64,000 nucleotides of DNA, taken from contig JAPEUQ010000006.1 in NCBI GenBank assembly GCA_027946365.1, positions 1,860,001 through 1,924,000 of the forward strand, written 5' to 3'. This stretch comes from Kalmusia sp. IMI 367209. Lineage: Eukaryota > Ascomycota > Dothideomycetes > Pleosporales > Didymosphaeriaceae. A program made the position numbers and the translations under genes. Under the pieces are notes generated by a model. The model was not told the origin of the DNA. It did no database searches and worked only from the letters and a program-made list of their open reading frames with translations. Below are positions 45,302 to 56,786 of the stretch, in pieces (the stretch's first letter is position 1; each line of letters opens with the position of its first letter).

Positions 45302-46505
45302 GCGGTGGGGAGATTGGACTCATAGGGTCCAGGCATCGTGTGGCGATTCTGGTATGCAGCTCATGCTAGTATGTATCATGAGGTGACTTGATCTAATGAT
45401 AGTTCGGATATCTGTCGGAATTGAATGTCTCTTGGGTTGACTCAGTCTACAATGTATCTCCAGATTCTTGCCCGGTTGCGACGTGACGGACAGGTCCAGA
45501 CTGTGGGCTTAAGCTTCTGGCCACGGTACACTATGTGAGATTTTGGTTCTCGAGACAAATATCATGATATTTGATGATGTTTAATCTTGGTGCAGCGTGT
45601 ACTAAGAAAGGTTGTACGAGGACTGAGGTCTGAGTACTGTTTTTGAGCTTCATTCCGTGTAGTCTTGTCGTAGTGGGGCTATCTCAAATTGTCAGACTCT
45701 TATGCATCAACACAACAAAACAAGAAATGCAATGGTGCCATCGCATAGAGACCCATGATCGTCGTAGTGTATCAGTCAGGCGACCTGCATTGTCGGACTA
45801 GTACGGAAAATACTCGACGCAATGCATCTTGCTCGACCGCGGTACAGCAGCTTACCTGCTGTGGCGAGCGTAGTAGCAGTCAGCGCAGTCGAGGGTGGCC
45901 GGAGCAAAGACAGAGGCAGCCCCTAGGGGTCGCACATGTCACATGCATGTCAATGTTTGTCACCTCATGGTAAACATTCAAGTTTTCTGTGCATGCGCCA
46001 CAGCCGGTCAGAGCGCAGTGTTGTGGCCCAGCGCCCCGCCTAGTCTCTAACCACCCCGCGACAATTCCCACGCTGCCATTCCCCTCTGTTCGTCATAACC
46101 TCCTCCTACTCCCTGCTCCCTGTCCCCCGGCCAGCACGACGAGTTCGCGCCTTACACGTTGGCCTCGCGTGCCTGCACACTCCGAACTAGTGCAGAACTG
46201 CAACTGCGGGGCGCTCAGCCACCAAGCTGGGGCAGAGCAAGCAAGCCAGCGTCTTTTGACGACATCACGTCTTGATCTGGTGTCCGCTGACACCCGTCAT
46301 TGCTACTCGCGCCCGCGGCCCCAAGACTCCAAGCTTATTCTTTCTTTGCTCCCCAAACGGGCCCTGCCGTGTCTGTCGTCCGACCCACGGCCCGCTTGGG
46401 CACCTACGCCGTTCCCCACGGAGCCTGCGCACCCAGGCACACCACCACACACCCTAACCGCGAAGCAGCACTGCCAACGCCCACGGCTTGGCCACCACCG
46501 CCAAC
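45302..46505. promoter_or_regulatory. promoter and long leader of PKC1
   Basis: About 1.2 kb between two plus-strand genes. The last ~450 bp before the ATG at 46506 is C-rich and pyrimidine-rich with CCACACACCC-type motifs, typical of a long 5' UTR. The start of PKC1 was set by the first ATG that gives the HR1 domain. Confidence 0.5.
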
Positions 46506-49500
46506 ATGAACGTCGACGAGACCGTTGCCAATGTGCAACGCAAGATCGACAAGGAGAAGGCCCTCATCAACGCTGCTAATGTCATGCGCCAGTCCACCAA
46601 CAACCCCGCCGTGCTGTCTCGACTCGACGGCCAGATCCGCGATGGGCGTCGCAACATCGAGTACTTTGAGTCCAAGTTGCGAGACATAGAGATGCAGCGC
46701 ACACAGTCCGGCATGGACAACATGAGTCTGCAGCCGGGCTCCAAAAAAGCTGGCAATCCGCTCACTCCTCCCCCGAAAGATGGCTGGAATGGATATGTCG
46801 GCCCAGACCAGGGAGGCTACGGAGACCCAGCCGGGGGCTACAGCAACCTCAGCGGTGGGCAGGGACTCATGCCACCGCGCGCCCCGTATGCCCCTCAGGG
46901 TCCTGGACAGCAGGCAAAGCGACCTAATTACAGCAAGCTTGGTGCGTATCTGATGCTAGGCCCTGATATCATATCCCTACTAACCTTTGAATAGACTTGA
47001 TCAAATACGACACTCCGCATCTCGGTCCCCGCATCCAGCTCATGTTGTCACAGCTCGAGTTCAAGCTGAGCGTTGAAAAGCAGTACAAAGATGGAATTGA
47101 GAAGATGGTCCGACTATACCAGATGGAGGGCGATCGCAAGAGCAAGGCCGACGCAGAGGCGAAGCGAATCGAGAGTAACCAGAAGATTCAGCTTCTGAAA
47201 CAATCTTTGAAGCGCTATCAGGACCTCCATGTGGATTTCGAGAGCGCTGATGACCGCGATGGTAAAAGTTTTCTCCAGGTCCTCCTAGGCCACTTATTAA
47301 CCATGTACAGATGACAGCCTGAGCGTGCCAAGCCAGAGGAAACCTCTAAGCGGCCATTTATCGCTGCGTATACACGCAGTTGCTGATGTCGACCATGCGG
47401 CGACCGGTCGCTTTAGCCGCGGGCCAGAAACCTTTGTTAACATCAAAGTCGAAGATAGCATCAAGGGTCGCACGAAACCCTCCAGAAACGACCGGTGGTT
47501 AGACGAGCTGCACGAGTTCGATATCGACAAGGCCAACGAAATCGAGGTTACGGTATACGATAAGACCAGTGATCATCCACTTCCCATTGGCATGCTGTGG
47601 GTACGCATATCGGACATCGCTGAAGAGATGCGCCGTAAGAAGGTCGAGACGGAGCTTCAAAACTCGGGTTGGGTGTCTGCAGATAAGATGGGAGGTCATT
47701 CGGGACCGCAACCCGATTTACAATTCCAACCACCCCCTGGCCAGAATTTTGCCAGTGTCAGTGGTCCCGGTGGACCAGGTGGCATGCGACCTCCAGGGCC
47801 TACTGGCGCGGGTGCACCACAACCACAGATGAGCCAGATTTTTATTGATGATTGGTTCTCACTGGAGCCTGTCGGACGTATACACCTGACTATGTCCTTT
47901 AGTGCGTTCCTCACATTTGGTGTCCAACCCTTCATACTAACGCTTTGCAGTGAAACATACCAGAAACAAACAGCCATTCGATGCCGGTCTTGGACGAAAG
48001 GGAGCCATTCGTCAACGCAAAGAAGAGGTCGTCGAGCAGTATGGGCACAAATTCGTGCAGCAACAATTTTACAACATCATGCGCTGTGCACTCTGCGGCG
48101 AGTTCCTCAAATACGCTGCTGGCATGCAATGCTCGGATTGCAAATATACTTGCCACAAGAAATGTTATCCTAAAGTGGTGACGAAGTGTATCACTCAATC
48201 GAATGCGGAGACCGATCCAGACGAGGCGAAGCTAAACCATCGCATACCCCATCGCTTTACGAACTTTTCCAACATGGGCGCCAACTGGTGCTGCCATTGC
48301 GGTTACATTCTACCTCTTGGCCGCAAGCAAAGTCAGAAATGCTCAGGTAAGCAGAGCTCCCACGTTCTACTACTGTCTCTAACCTTATCGCAGAATGTGC
48401 TCTCACCTGTCACGCCGGCTGTGTTCACTTCGTTCCCGATTTTTGTGGCATGTCCATGGAGGCGGCGAATCAGATCCTTATTCAGATCAAGAATACCACG
48501 AAAGGAAGGCAATCAGCAACCACCGGTGGTTCCAGTATGAGTGAACGTACGCTCCGACAGAAGCAAGCTAAGCCAGCTCCAGCGCCTGTATCACAGCCCC
48601 AATACCCACCACCACCAGGCCAAGAGCAGCCAGCCCAGCCAGCCCAGCCAGACAGATACTCCTATGGCAAGGAACAGCGACCGCAATACCCTCCGGGACA
48701 ACAATCATTCGCCCCTTCTACTACCTCTGTTGAGGCGGCGCGGACGTCTTACTCCACGTCAGGCTCTACACCAACTCCCACGTCGCCAACCTCCTCCCGC
48801 CCTCCACCAGGCCCCCGAACTCAGTCTCAACAAGCAGCGCCTGTTGCCGCAGCAGCTGCTGCAATGAGCAAGAGCTCTGCGCCAGCTTATGGCCGTACGC
48901 AGTCCGATTACCCGCCTCAAGGGCAACGCACTTCTGGCGGTGGCTATCCTCAGGACCAACGCGTTCCTCAGCAGGGTCCGCCGCAGGTTGGATACAACCC
49001 CCAGGACTATGCAAACATCCCCACCTATCCCACAGCACCACAACAGCCCGCGCAAGCTCCTTACCCGCAACAGAAACAGTCATATGCACTTCCTCAATCA
49101 CCACCTCAGTCTCAGCCCCAGCAACAACCACAACCTCCCCCACATCAGACTGAAGTGAAGCAACAGCAGCCCCCTCCTCAAGCTCAACCAGTATCTGCGA
49201 TGACGAAGGCCCCCAGTGACAAAGTCACACCTCCAGCGAACACGCAAGGCACCGGAAGGAGGATCGGCTTGGATCACTTCAACTTCCTAGCTGTTCTGGG
49301 CAAGGGTAACTTCGGCAAGGTCATGTTGGCTGAGACTAAGAGCACGAAGCAGCTTTACGCTATCAAAGTCCTCAAGAAGGAGTTCATCATCGAGAATGAC
49401 GAAGTGGAGAGCACGAGGTCTGAGAAGCGAGTATTCCTGATCGCGAACAAAGAGCGACACCCGTTCCTTCTCAGCCTGCACGCCTGTTTCCAGACGGAGA

Positions 49501-50359
49501 CCAGAGTCTATTTTGTCATGGAGTACATTAGTGGTGGTGATCTGATGTTGCACATTCAGAGGGGACAATTCGGCACCAAGCGGGCCCAGTTTTACGCAGC
49601 TGAAGTGTGCCTAGCACTGAAGTATTTCCATGAGAATGGCGTCATTTACCGAGATTTGAAGCTTGATAACATTCTTCTAACTCTTGATGGCCACATCAAG
49701 ATTGCGGATTATGGATTGTGCAAGGAGGAGATGTGGTATGGTTCCACGACCAGCACTTTCTGCGGCACACCCGAGTTTATGGCTCCCGAGGTAATTTCTT
49801 ATCTTCTGCTTGCAATGACGCTTACTAACAATGAATTAGATCCTCTTAGACAAGAAATACGGGCGCGCTGTGGATTGGTGGGCTTTTGGTGTGCTCATCT
49901 ATCAAATGCTCCTTCAGCAATCGCCGTTTCGCGGTGAGGACGAAGACGAAATATACGATGCCATCCTCGCGGACGAGCCGCTGTACCCGATCCATATGCC
50001 CCGCGACTCAGTATCTATACTTCAGAAGCTGCTCACTCGCGAGCCTGAACTACGGCTGGGCTCCGGGCCTACCGATGCTCAAGAGATCATGAGCCATGCC
50101 TTCTTTAGGAATATCAACTGGGACGACGTATATCACAAGAGGATCCCGGCGCCTTTCATTCCGCAGATCACTAGCGCCACAGATACGAGCAATTTCGACA
50201 CTGAGTTCACGAGTGTGACACCCGTGCTCACACCGGTGCAGTCTGGTACGTTTGACCGTGATGGAAATCTTGTTACATGGACTAATTGGCGCCACAGTTC
50301 TTTCGCAAGCGATGCAAGAAGAATTCCGAGGCTTCTCCTACTCGGCCGATTTCGCATAA
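46506..50359 (+). CDS. PKC1: protein kinase C (cell wall integrity pathway)
   Basis: Ser/Thr kinase activated by Rho1 that drives the cell wall integrity MAP kinase cascade. Exons 46506-46941, 46995-47261, 47311-47901, 47951-48346, 48394-49790, 49840-50245 and 50298-50359 give 1184 residues. Order: HR1 repeat 1 (~1-65), Gly/Pro linker, HR1 repeat 2 (~145-230), C2-like domain (~245-380), and two C1 zinc fingers ([17 protein letters not shown] and [17 protein letters not shown]). A long Gln/Pro-rich linker follows. The AGC kinase domain has GKGNFGKV, the AIKVLKK lysine, [12 protein letters not shown] and the activation-loop Thr in STFCGTPEF. The last two exons supply the tail with the hydrophobic motif FRGFSY, ending ADFA. 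The DYG in place of DFG appears to be normal in fungal Pkc1 proteins. Identification is secure. Confidence 0.97.
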
Positions 50360-53300
50360 GGATGTTTTCCTTCCGATACCCTGGGATCTTTTCAAGCGTT
50401 GAAACTTTGAATTCTTCTTGTTGGTGTGCGAGCATTGGTGCCAGGATCGCATAAAGCTGCCCATACATAGCAAGTCGCATGAAAGCTAGTCATGTTCCGA
50501 GCGAATTGGCGGTGTTTGGAGGCGTTGCAAGTGCGTGACACACCAAAATCTTATTTTCTCTTTTGCAGAATTCCTAACCGGATCACTTAACGTTCTTTCG
50601 TTTGATCGTTCGCTCACTTTTTTGTCTTGAGAAACACCCGTTGTAATTGTATGTTGGGTACATGGAAGGGAGAGAGGTGTGGAATGTGAGGAGTCTGGTG
50701 ATTGTGTAGGGGCAGTGGGAAATACGGCTTGGGGTTTGTTGTTGTCCTTGTTGCTGTGAGCGTAGGGGTGTTGAAATGCAGAGGTAAAAAGCTGGGTAGA
50801 GGCTGAGGGGGCTGGATATGCGAGTGCGATGGGTGGCTTTGCGCTTTGAGATAGACCGAATCAACGTTCAACTTCAACCCGAGTGCTTAATCTGCGCATT
50901 GCTGTGTTGTGTTGCACTATGGTATTGCCCTTTGTCCCATCGCAACGCCATGATACTCACCATCGTTGACCCGTGACCAAGACCACCTCACGGCGTCCGC
51001 GCAAACGTTTCGCACTTGAGATGCAGTCCGCATGTATAAAACTCCCTCTTCTCGTCTTCCATGTTTCCCTCCTCACACACGCACTACCGCCCTCGACGCA
51101 AGTCACCAAAAACATGAGGAGCCCTGCTCATGGGTAGCGCTGGCGCTGTTGCTATGTACCTCCCAAGATCCATGACCTCCCATTATCGACTAAAACAAAG
51201 CAAATTTTCATCATGTCTCAACATGTCTGCGCCTCGCCTGGCGCGGAGAAGGCGGTTAGAGCACGTCGCTACCACGCCCCCATGTGCACGAGCAATAAAG
51301 TGCGAAAAATCCACCTCGAGAAATTGATGTGTGTGGAACTGTGGAGTACGGTATCGTACTCCAACGCCGAGACGTTTTCTTAGAAATAATATTGGCCGTC
51401 TTTCCATCGCGGAGGCGTGAGGTGTCGACGAGAAAGGGCTGTCGATGTATTATGGAACCCGACGACGACGAGTAGGAATCGTTTGGCTATGAGGGGTATC
51501 AGTACAAGTCAGTCCTGTCTGGCTTGCTTGCTTGAGCAAGAAGTCCTCCTGTTTCGTAGTAAGTTCCCCTTTGGCTCATATAGGCACTCATGGGTGCGAT
51601 GTGGCATGTCTAGCGTTCATTGGACGCTAATTGACTCTATAAGGCTCCATGTGATCAGCTTGAATGTCTTCGTCTCCTGGAGGCGCTCGTTGAGAAGGCC
51701 TGCAGAAGGACGACGACGAAGCGGTGCGTGTCCGACGCGATGCCCGCGCACCACGCCAAACCACTCATGAGGTCTAAATGTCTGGGTACGAGCACCTCAT
51801 GGCTAGGCCGGCTCCCATTCCACCTCTTCAGCGAGTCGAAGTCCCGCAAGAAGTGTCGTTCTCAACGACTCTGAGCCACCCAGGAGGTCAAGCAGTTCGC
51901 TCGTTCTTGTTTTCATGGAGGTCCTTCCGCCCGCCCGTCGGAACCAAAAAAAGCGCCGTCGCTGGCGCCGCATGTTTCTCCTCGAGTGCTGCGTTGCGTA
52001 CCGAGGACGTGAGCGGAAACACGGAATCAAACTTGCTAATGCGGCGTGCGGGAGACTGCAACAGCCAAGCCTTTGCGCGATGTTTTTCCCGTCTGGAAGT
52101 ATGCGGGCCAGAAAATGCAATGGGGCGAATTGTGCTTGTCTTTGGATGGAAGAAAAATGAAATTGGATCATGGGGGAGTGCGGGGCGGGGGATTTCTTCT
52201 TGCTTGTCGAAGGTAAATGGATATCCGTTTATGAGAAGCTTCGAGAGAAACCTACGACCATATCATGGGAGGATGTTGAAGGACCGGAGGGATGGTATGA
52301 CGGCGCGTGTGGTGTTGGTCTGAAGCTGCAAATGGTGCATGGGTACAGAGGCTTTTGCGCTCTGCATAGCTTGGTTTACGGTACCTGCTTGACGGCGAGA
52401 CTGAAATAAAGACTCATAGGGAACATGCGCGAGTTCGCATGTCATCCTATGCCATTACTACAATTGCTACGTCGGGGTTCGTGGCCCATACCACCGGTAT
52501 CAAAATACTCAAATTTGCTTCGCGCTCAACTTATAAAGACCAAAAGTAACCCTTTCATTGCATGATGGGGAGGAATAGCGGCCTTGTTCGAAACGCGAGA
52601 AAATCATTTCACTTGCGAAACATGAAAACCCTCTGCAACCCGAATTTATGTTGTGGGTTGGCCTCTGTTCTTCGAAATTTGATGATTGTCTTGAAATCAA
52701 GGATGCTTCTGTTGACGTTTTGTCCTTCCCGCTGGATGGGCACGAAATTGATGTAAAGCTTTTTTATGTGAACGTTGGAGAATGTGCTAGATGAGCGCGA
52801 AAAGTCTAACAAGGTACCTATTTGTGTATCTGTTGTTCGGGGGATTAAAAGGTCCCACGTGGAATCCTTGCGGGACGTGCGACTAGAATAACAACACCAG
52901 AAGCAACAACATGGCTGCAGAAAGATGTGTAGATGAGGCGACTTGCTGCGGTTGAGAGAACATGCGTCAAATACCGAGTCATCCCACTTGTATGTGAAGT
53001 GGGAGGAAAATTGAAGAGAAGAACCCCTTGCGATATGTGGGAGGAAGTGGGAGTAACTTCAATACCCCATTTTAGGAGAAAGTTCTCTGAGCGTGTGTAG
53101 AAAGTTATGATCATTCGAAAACCAGGACGGAAAACGTACACGTGAGCAGACTAGACAAAAAGATTGCTCTAAACATCTCATGAGTTCTGCCTTTGCAGGT
53201 CTGAGTATATTTTGAAGGATCTATCTCTTGGTTTGGATCGCAAAGAATCACCATCAGCCTCTTCTTTGTTAGATCGATATAACACCTGGGCGATAAAAAT

Positions 53301-55009
53301 TCATTCTCATGCGAGCCCATTCCTTTCTTCACACCTATCGACAACAAAATCTTCATCGACTGACATTATGGCCGGTCTGTGGCCCGATATCAAATCATTC
53401 AATCCCTGCTCTATGCTTTCGCGCATTTGCATCTCTCCAAACTACTAAAGCGTACCAATATCGGCATATTCAGAACTAAAGGTCTGAACTTTTATTCGGT
53501 TCATGAAAGCTTTCAGGCTAACTGGAATGAACACTATAAGCCCCTGAGATGTCCCAACGTACGAATGTGTTCGGACATTGAAAGATGGCAGGCTTATTTT
53601 TCAGGATTTCACTTAATTGCAGTTGGAATGCACGAAGGATCCAAAGCTACTTCGTACACGTAGAGAGAGTAAAAAGGAAACATGAAGGATCCCATGCTTG
53701 GAGGATAAACGCGCGACATTCTTCTCTTTCTCTCCCTCTCTCTCTATTCTGCAAGACCCGTTCGGTCTCTTGCGTGTTGAATGACTGAAAACGACTTGGA
53801 CAACAGATCGTGGCGAGTTGGTGCACCATTTCCTGCGTTGGTCCAATTTCAGGCGGCATCTCACGATGGAGGCAGTGGAACAGAACAGATTAAGGTCTAT
53901 CATGTGTTGTGCGCCCATTTTTCAGGCTGAGCTTTTAGTGCTTGGGAAATGCTGCACAGGCACCTTGATGGAATACATTTGTTCTATGAGGCAGAACTTA
54001 CTTAGTCAGTGCTTGATTACCAAAAGATGCGCTGTGGTCCCTCCGTGTGTATATCGGTGCTCTAAGCTCTTTATAGTGGACCTCCGCTCTTTTGGTGTGA
54101 AGCATAGGCTATTACATGTTTACGGTTCTTAAGGTTGACGAAAGCATCATCGATGATTGCTACGGGAATCTTCTGGTTTCTGCTTGTTAAGTGCAATGGA
54201 ATGAACTGCCGCTTGGGTGATGCCTGGGTGAAAAATGGTGGGCATCAAAACCTACGCTCTAGCGACCTTATATAGTTAAAGCACATATTCGCAAGGGGCA
54301 TGTTCGTGGAGTGTTCTAAGTCAACAAACTCATTACCGAAGACATGAGAAATGATCGATGTAGCCGCGGTCTAGCATACAGCGCATACGAGGTTGTAGAC
54401 AAACCCAGCGCATACATCTGTAACGCTGCAAATTTTTAAGTTCGCATCAATTCTACACATCTTGGTTCACAAGAAGATTCCCCAAAATGAACCTTTACAT
54501 CCGCTGGACCGGAAGCACGCGCAATTGAGTCAATTGTCACATGTTAACAGAAATTTACCGAGACGAAAGAAACCGTAATTTTGGTGGACATTGGAAATGA
54601 TGAAATTGAAGACGCTTGGTCGAGTACCGAGAGCTTCGATCAAAGTGAATGCCCTCGCGGACCCCGAGATCGAAGTGGGGTTTCAATAGAGCTTGTTTCA
54701 GCCCCGCCATCGCTCCAAAACCAATCATTTGTTGGGTGCGCAGCAAAGTGGAGCATCTTGCGTGCTTAAATGCAAAGAAGCTTCCTTGGCCAATAATGAA
54801 GCCTAGCTAGCCGAGAATGAAGCTTTCCTTGCTTCGATCCCTGTCTCCCTACCCCTAGGTACGTCAGTAGCAAGATGAAATCGGAGGGGCTGTTCATGCG
54901 GCAGACCCCGCGGTTACATTTAGGGACTTAAACTCCAGCTCCCTCGTCTTTAGCATCTTATAGACCTACTGCTTCTGAATTCAACGTGAAATTCGAGATC
55001 GATATCACC
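50360..55009. other. 4.6-kb stretch without a supportable gene
   Basis: Ordinary base composition, no long frame with family-like content and no coherent exon chain that I could assemble. It begins with the PKC1 3' UTR. The most open part is 51778-52323 (plus) and its opposite strand, which lack recognisable features. A CT-rich microsatellite is at about 53722-53748. A small spliced gene or a non-coding RNA could have escaped me. Confidence 0.45.
53722..53748 (+). repeat. CT-rich microsatellite
   Basis: A run of TCTC/CTCT units (about 27 bp) in the gene-free interval. Simple repeat without evident function. Confidence 0.6.
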
Positions 55010-55812
55010 ATGTCTGATAACTGGGACCGAGACAACAACCGCGATTACGATGAGAACTTCGCTCGTGATGCCGGGTATGCCGCTGGTGCAGTTGGTAGGT
55101 GCATTCTCTTCCCATTCCAATCGTTTCCAGTCCCTCGATCCATCCACAGTGGGCGAGGTGATATTCTAGGCAACTTTGCAGCCAAATCAAACTCCAGAAA
55201 TGCTAGGAAACCTGTAATTGTAAAGCCTAGCTTAGGGACGCCTGACTATACAGAGAGAATGTATACGTGTAGTGTTTTATTTCTTTTCACTCACCCACTG
55301 TGGTCTGTTCCTATCATAGGTATAGCTGACACACCGTAGAGGGCGAATACAACCGCGCAGACCAAGCCTACGACCGCGAACGCGACGACTTCCGTCGCGA
55401 TGAGCAGAACGTAGAAGATGGCGTGCGTCGCAGCGAGCAAAACTTCGAAAACGGCTTCCGTCAGGACGAGCAAAACTTTGAGAACCGCGTGCGCCGCGAC
55501 GAGCAAGCCGTCGAGGACGCGCCCGGCAACGCCGCCCGCTGGGCTGAGCAAGGCGTTGACAATACCGTGCAGGGTATCGAGAACATCCCTTCCGATGTCG
55601 GGAGCGGCATTGGCAAGGCGGCGGAGTGGATTGGCGAGCAGATTGGAGCCGTGGAGAAGAAGGGGAGGGATGCGGAGCAGGATGTCGATCGGTTTGGTCA
55701 GGGCGTCGAGAATGATTATAGGGAGGGAAGGCAGGATGTGGATCGGTTTGGGCAGGGCGTGCAGGATGATTATAGGCAGGGCGAGAATGAGGGCCGGCAG
55801 GATGGATCGTAA
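55010..55812 (+). CDS. LEA-like protein with four tandem 11-residue repeats
   Basis: Two exons, 55010-55094 and 55340-55812, give 185 residues; the ATG at 55010 is the first in frame, since the upstream extension begins with GTG. The protein is hydrophilic throughout. Residues 47-90 are four perfect-length 11-mers (RRDEQNVEDGV, RRSEQNFENGF, RQDEQNFENRV, RRDEQAVEDAP), a periodicity of group-3 LEA proteins and other amphipathic-helix proteins. A middle segment (~91-135) contains a mixed amphipathic helix (GKAAEWIGEQIGAVEKK), and the C-terminus carries two 18-residue copies of a QDVDRFGQGV unit. A role in desiccation or membrane protection is inferred from the repeat type, not shown. No signal peptide. 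The 245-bp intron is the longest in a small gene here and its acceptor at 55339 was chosen for frame. Confidence 0.78.
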
Positions 55813-56044
55813 GCACTTCGTCTATGTCGCGTAACCGATGGTAGCTCTATGCTCGATGTATGCTCAGCTCTTTAAGATACAAGAAGACCTTATCAAACTC
55901 GAGTGAAGATGCTTTCATTCGTGATACCAGGCTATACCTCATATGGCATAGTGTCTTCGACCCAATTGAGCTGCAGCGGTTCTCGTCGCGTTCTCAACGC
56001 GTCGACGTCATCCCAAAACGCAGTATTGTATCCCTCTCGCCATC

Positions 56045-56719
56045 ATGGATATCAAAAGCATTCTGTCTTCTCCTCAGAAAGTGGTGCGCAAATCCAATCC
56101 ACCGATCGCTTCCTCCAACGAATCCCAGGCGCAGCACCTCTCCAATGCCATCGATTCGGCTACGCCAGACCGCCTGCGCGCCGTGCTGCACAAAGTTAGC
56201 GCAGAGATCCCAGGAGCTTTTGCCGCTATCAGCAACGAACTTCTGCTGAAACCAGGTGCGCTTAAAAGGGCTGCTCCTTGGGCTGACCATAGTGCTGGAG
56301 ATGAGGAAGATCCTGGACATGAGGAAGATTCGGATTACTCTGATGAAGAGCCTAATGCCGGACCTGCAAGGAAGAGAAGGCAGCGTTATGAGATATGCGG
56401 TCAGTGCGATAAGGAGTACGATGTCTTACTGAACGGGAAGACGGAATGCAGATGGCACGATGGTGCGTGGAGCCCTCAAAGTGCTTTCAAATCACGCGTC
56501 TTGCTAATTCTTGTCTTAGGAGATTTGGAAGTTGATTACGATGGAGGCTTTTGGGATGATCACGATGAAAATTGCCATGGTACGATTGACACAGATGATA
56601 TGCGTGAAGAGTATCCCGAAGGGTTCAGGTGGGACTGTTGCGATAGGTTAGGCGACGCAGGGGGATGTAAGATCAGTAGACATCGACCAGATCGATCGAA
56701 GAGAGTCAGAAGCTCGTGA
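56045..56719 (+). CDS. small Cys/His-rich, acidic conserved hypothetical protein
   Basis: Exons 56045-56462 and 56520-56719 give 205 residues. Residues 1-75 form an all-helical region resembling a short protein-interaction module (SSPQKVVRKSN, ATPDRLRAVLHKVSAEIPGAFAAIS). An acidic stretch with a KRRQR basic patch follows. The C-terminal third holds probable zinc ligands: CGQC, then CRWHDG, the CHG of DENCHGTID, and DCC...GCKISRHRP. The intron is 57 bp with no in-frame stop, so its retention would add 19 residues inside the Cys/His region; removal restores the RWHDGDLEVDYDGGFW continuity, which I take as the functional form. I recognise the general architecture from other filamentous fungi but cannot name a function. 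Confidence 0.8.
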   Translation: MDIKSILSSPQKVVRKSNPPIASSNESQAQHLSNAIDSATPDRLRAVLHKVSAEIPGAFAAISNELLLKPGALKRAAPWADHSAGDEEDPGHEEDSDYSDEEPNAGPARKRRQRYEICGQCDKEYDVLLNGKTECRWHDGAWSPQSAFKSRVLLILVLGDLEVDYDGGFWDDHDENCHGTIDTDDMREEYPEGFRWDCCDRLGDAGGCKISRHRPDRSKRVRSS

Positions 56720-56786
56720 TCGGGTATTCATAAGTTTCTGCATTATCTACGGTCAGCTAATCGAGGTCCGCATTGCCGTGCGCTGT

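Noticed and set aside
49690..49720. DYG instead of DFG in PKC1 as a sign of an inactive kinase
   Set aside because: This appears to be the normal form in fungal Pkc1 proteins, and all other catalytic motifs are intact.
51778..52323. 181-codon open frame as a gene
   Set aside because: No domain, signal peptide or compositional sign of coding; the opposite strand is equally open.
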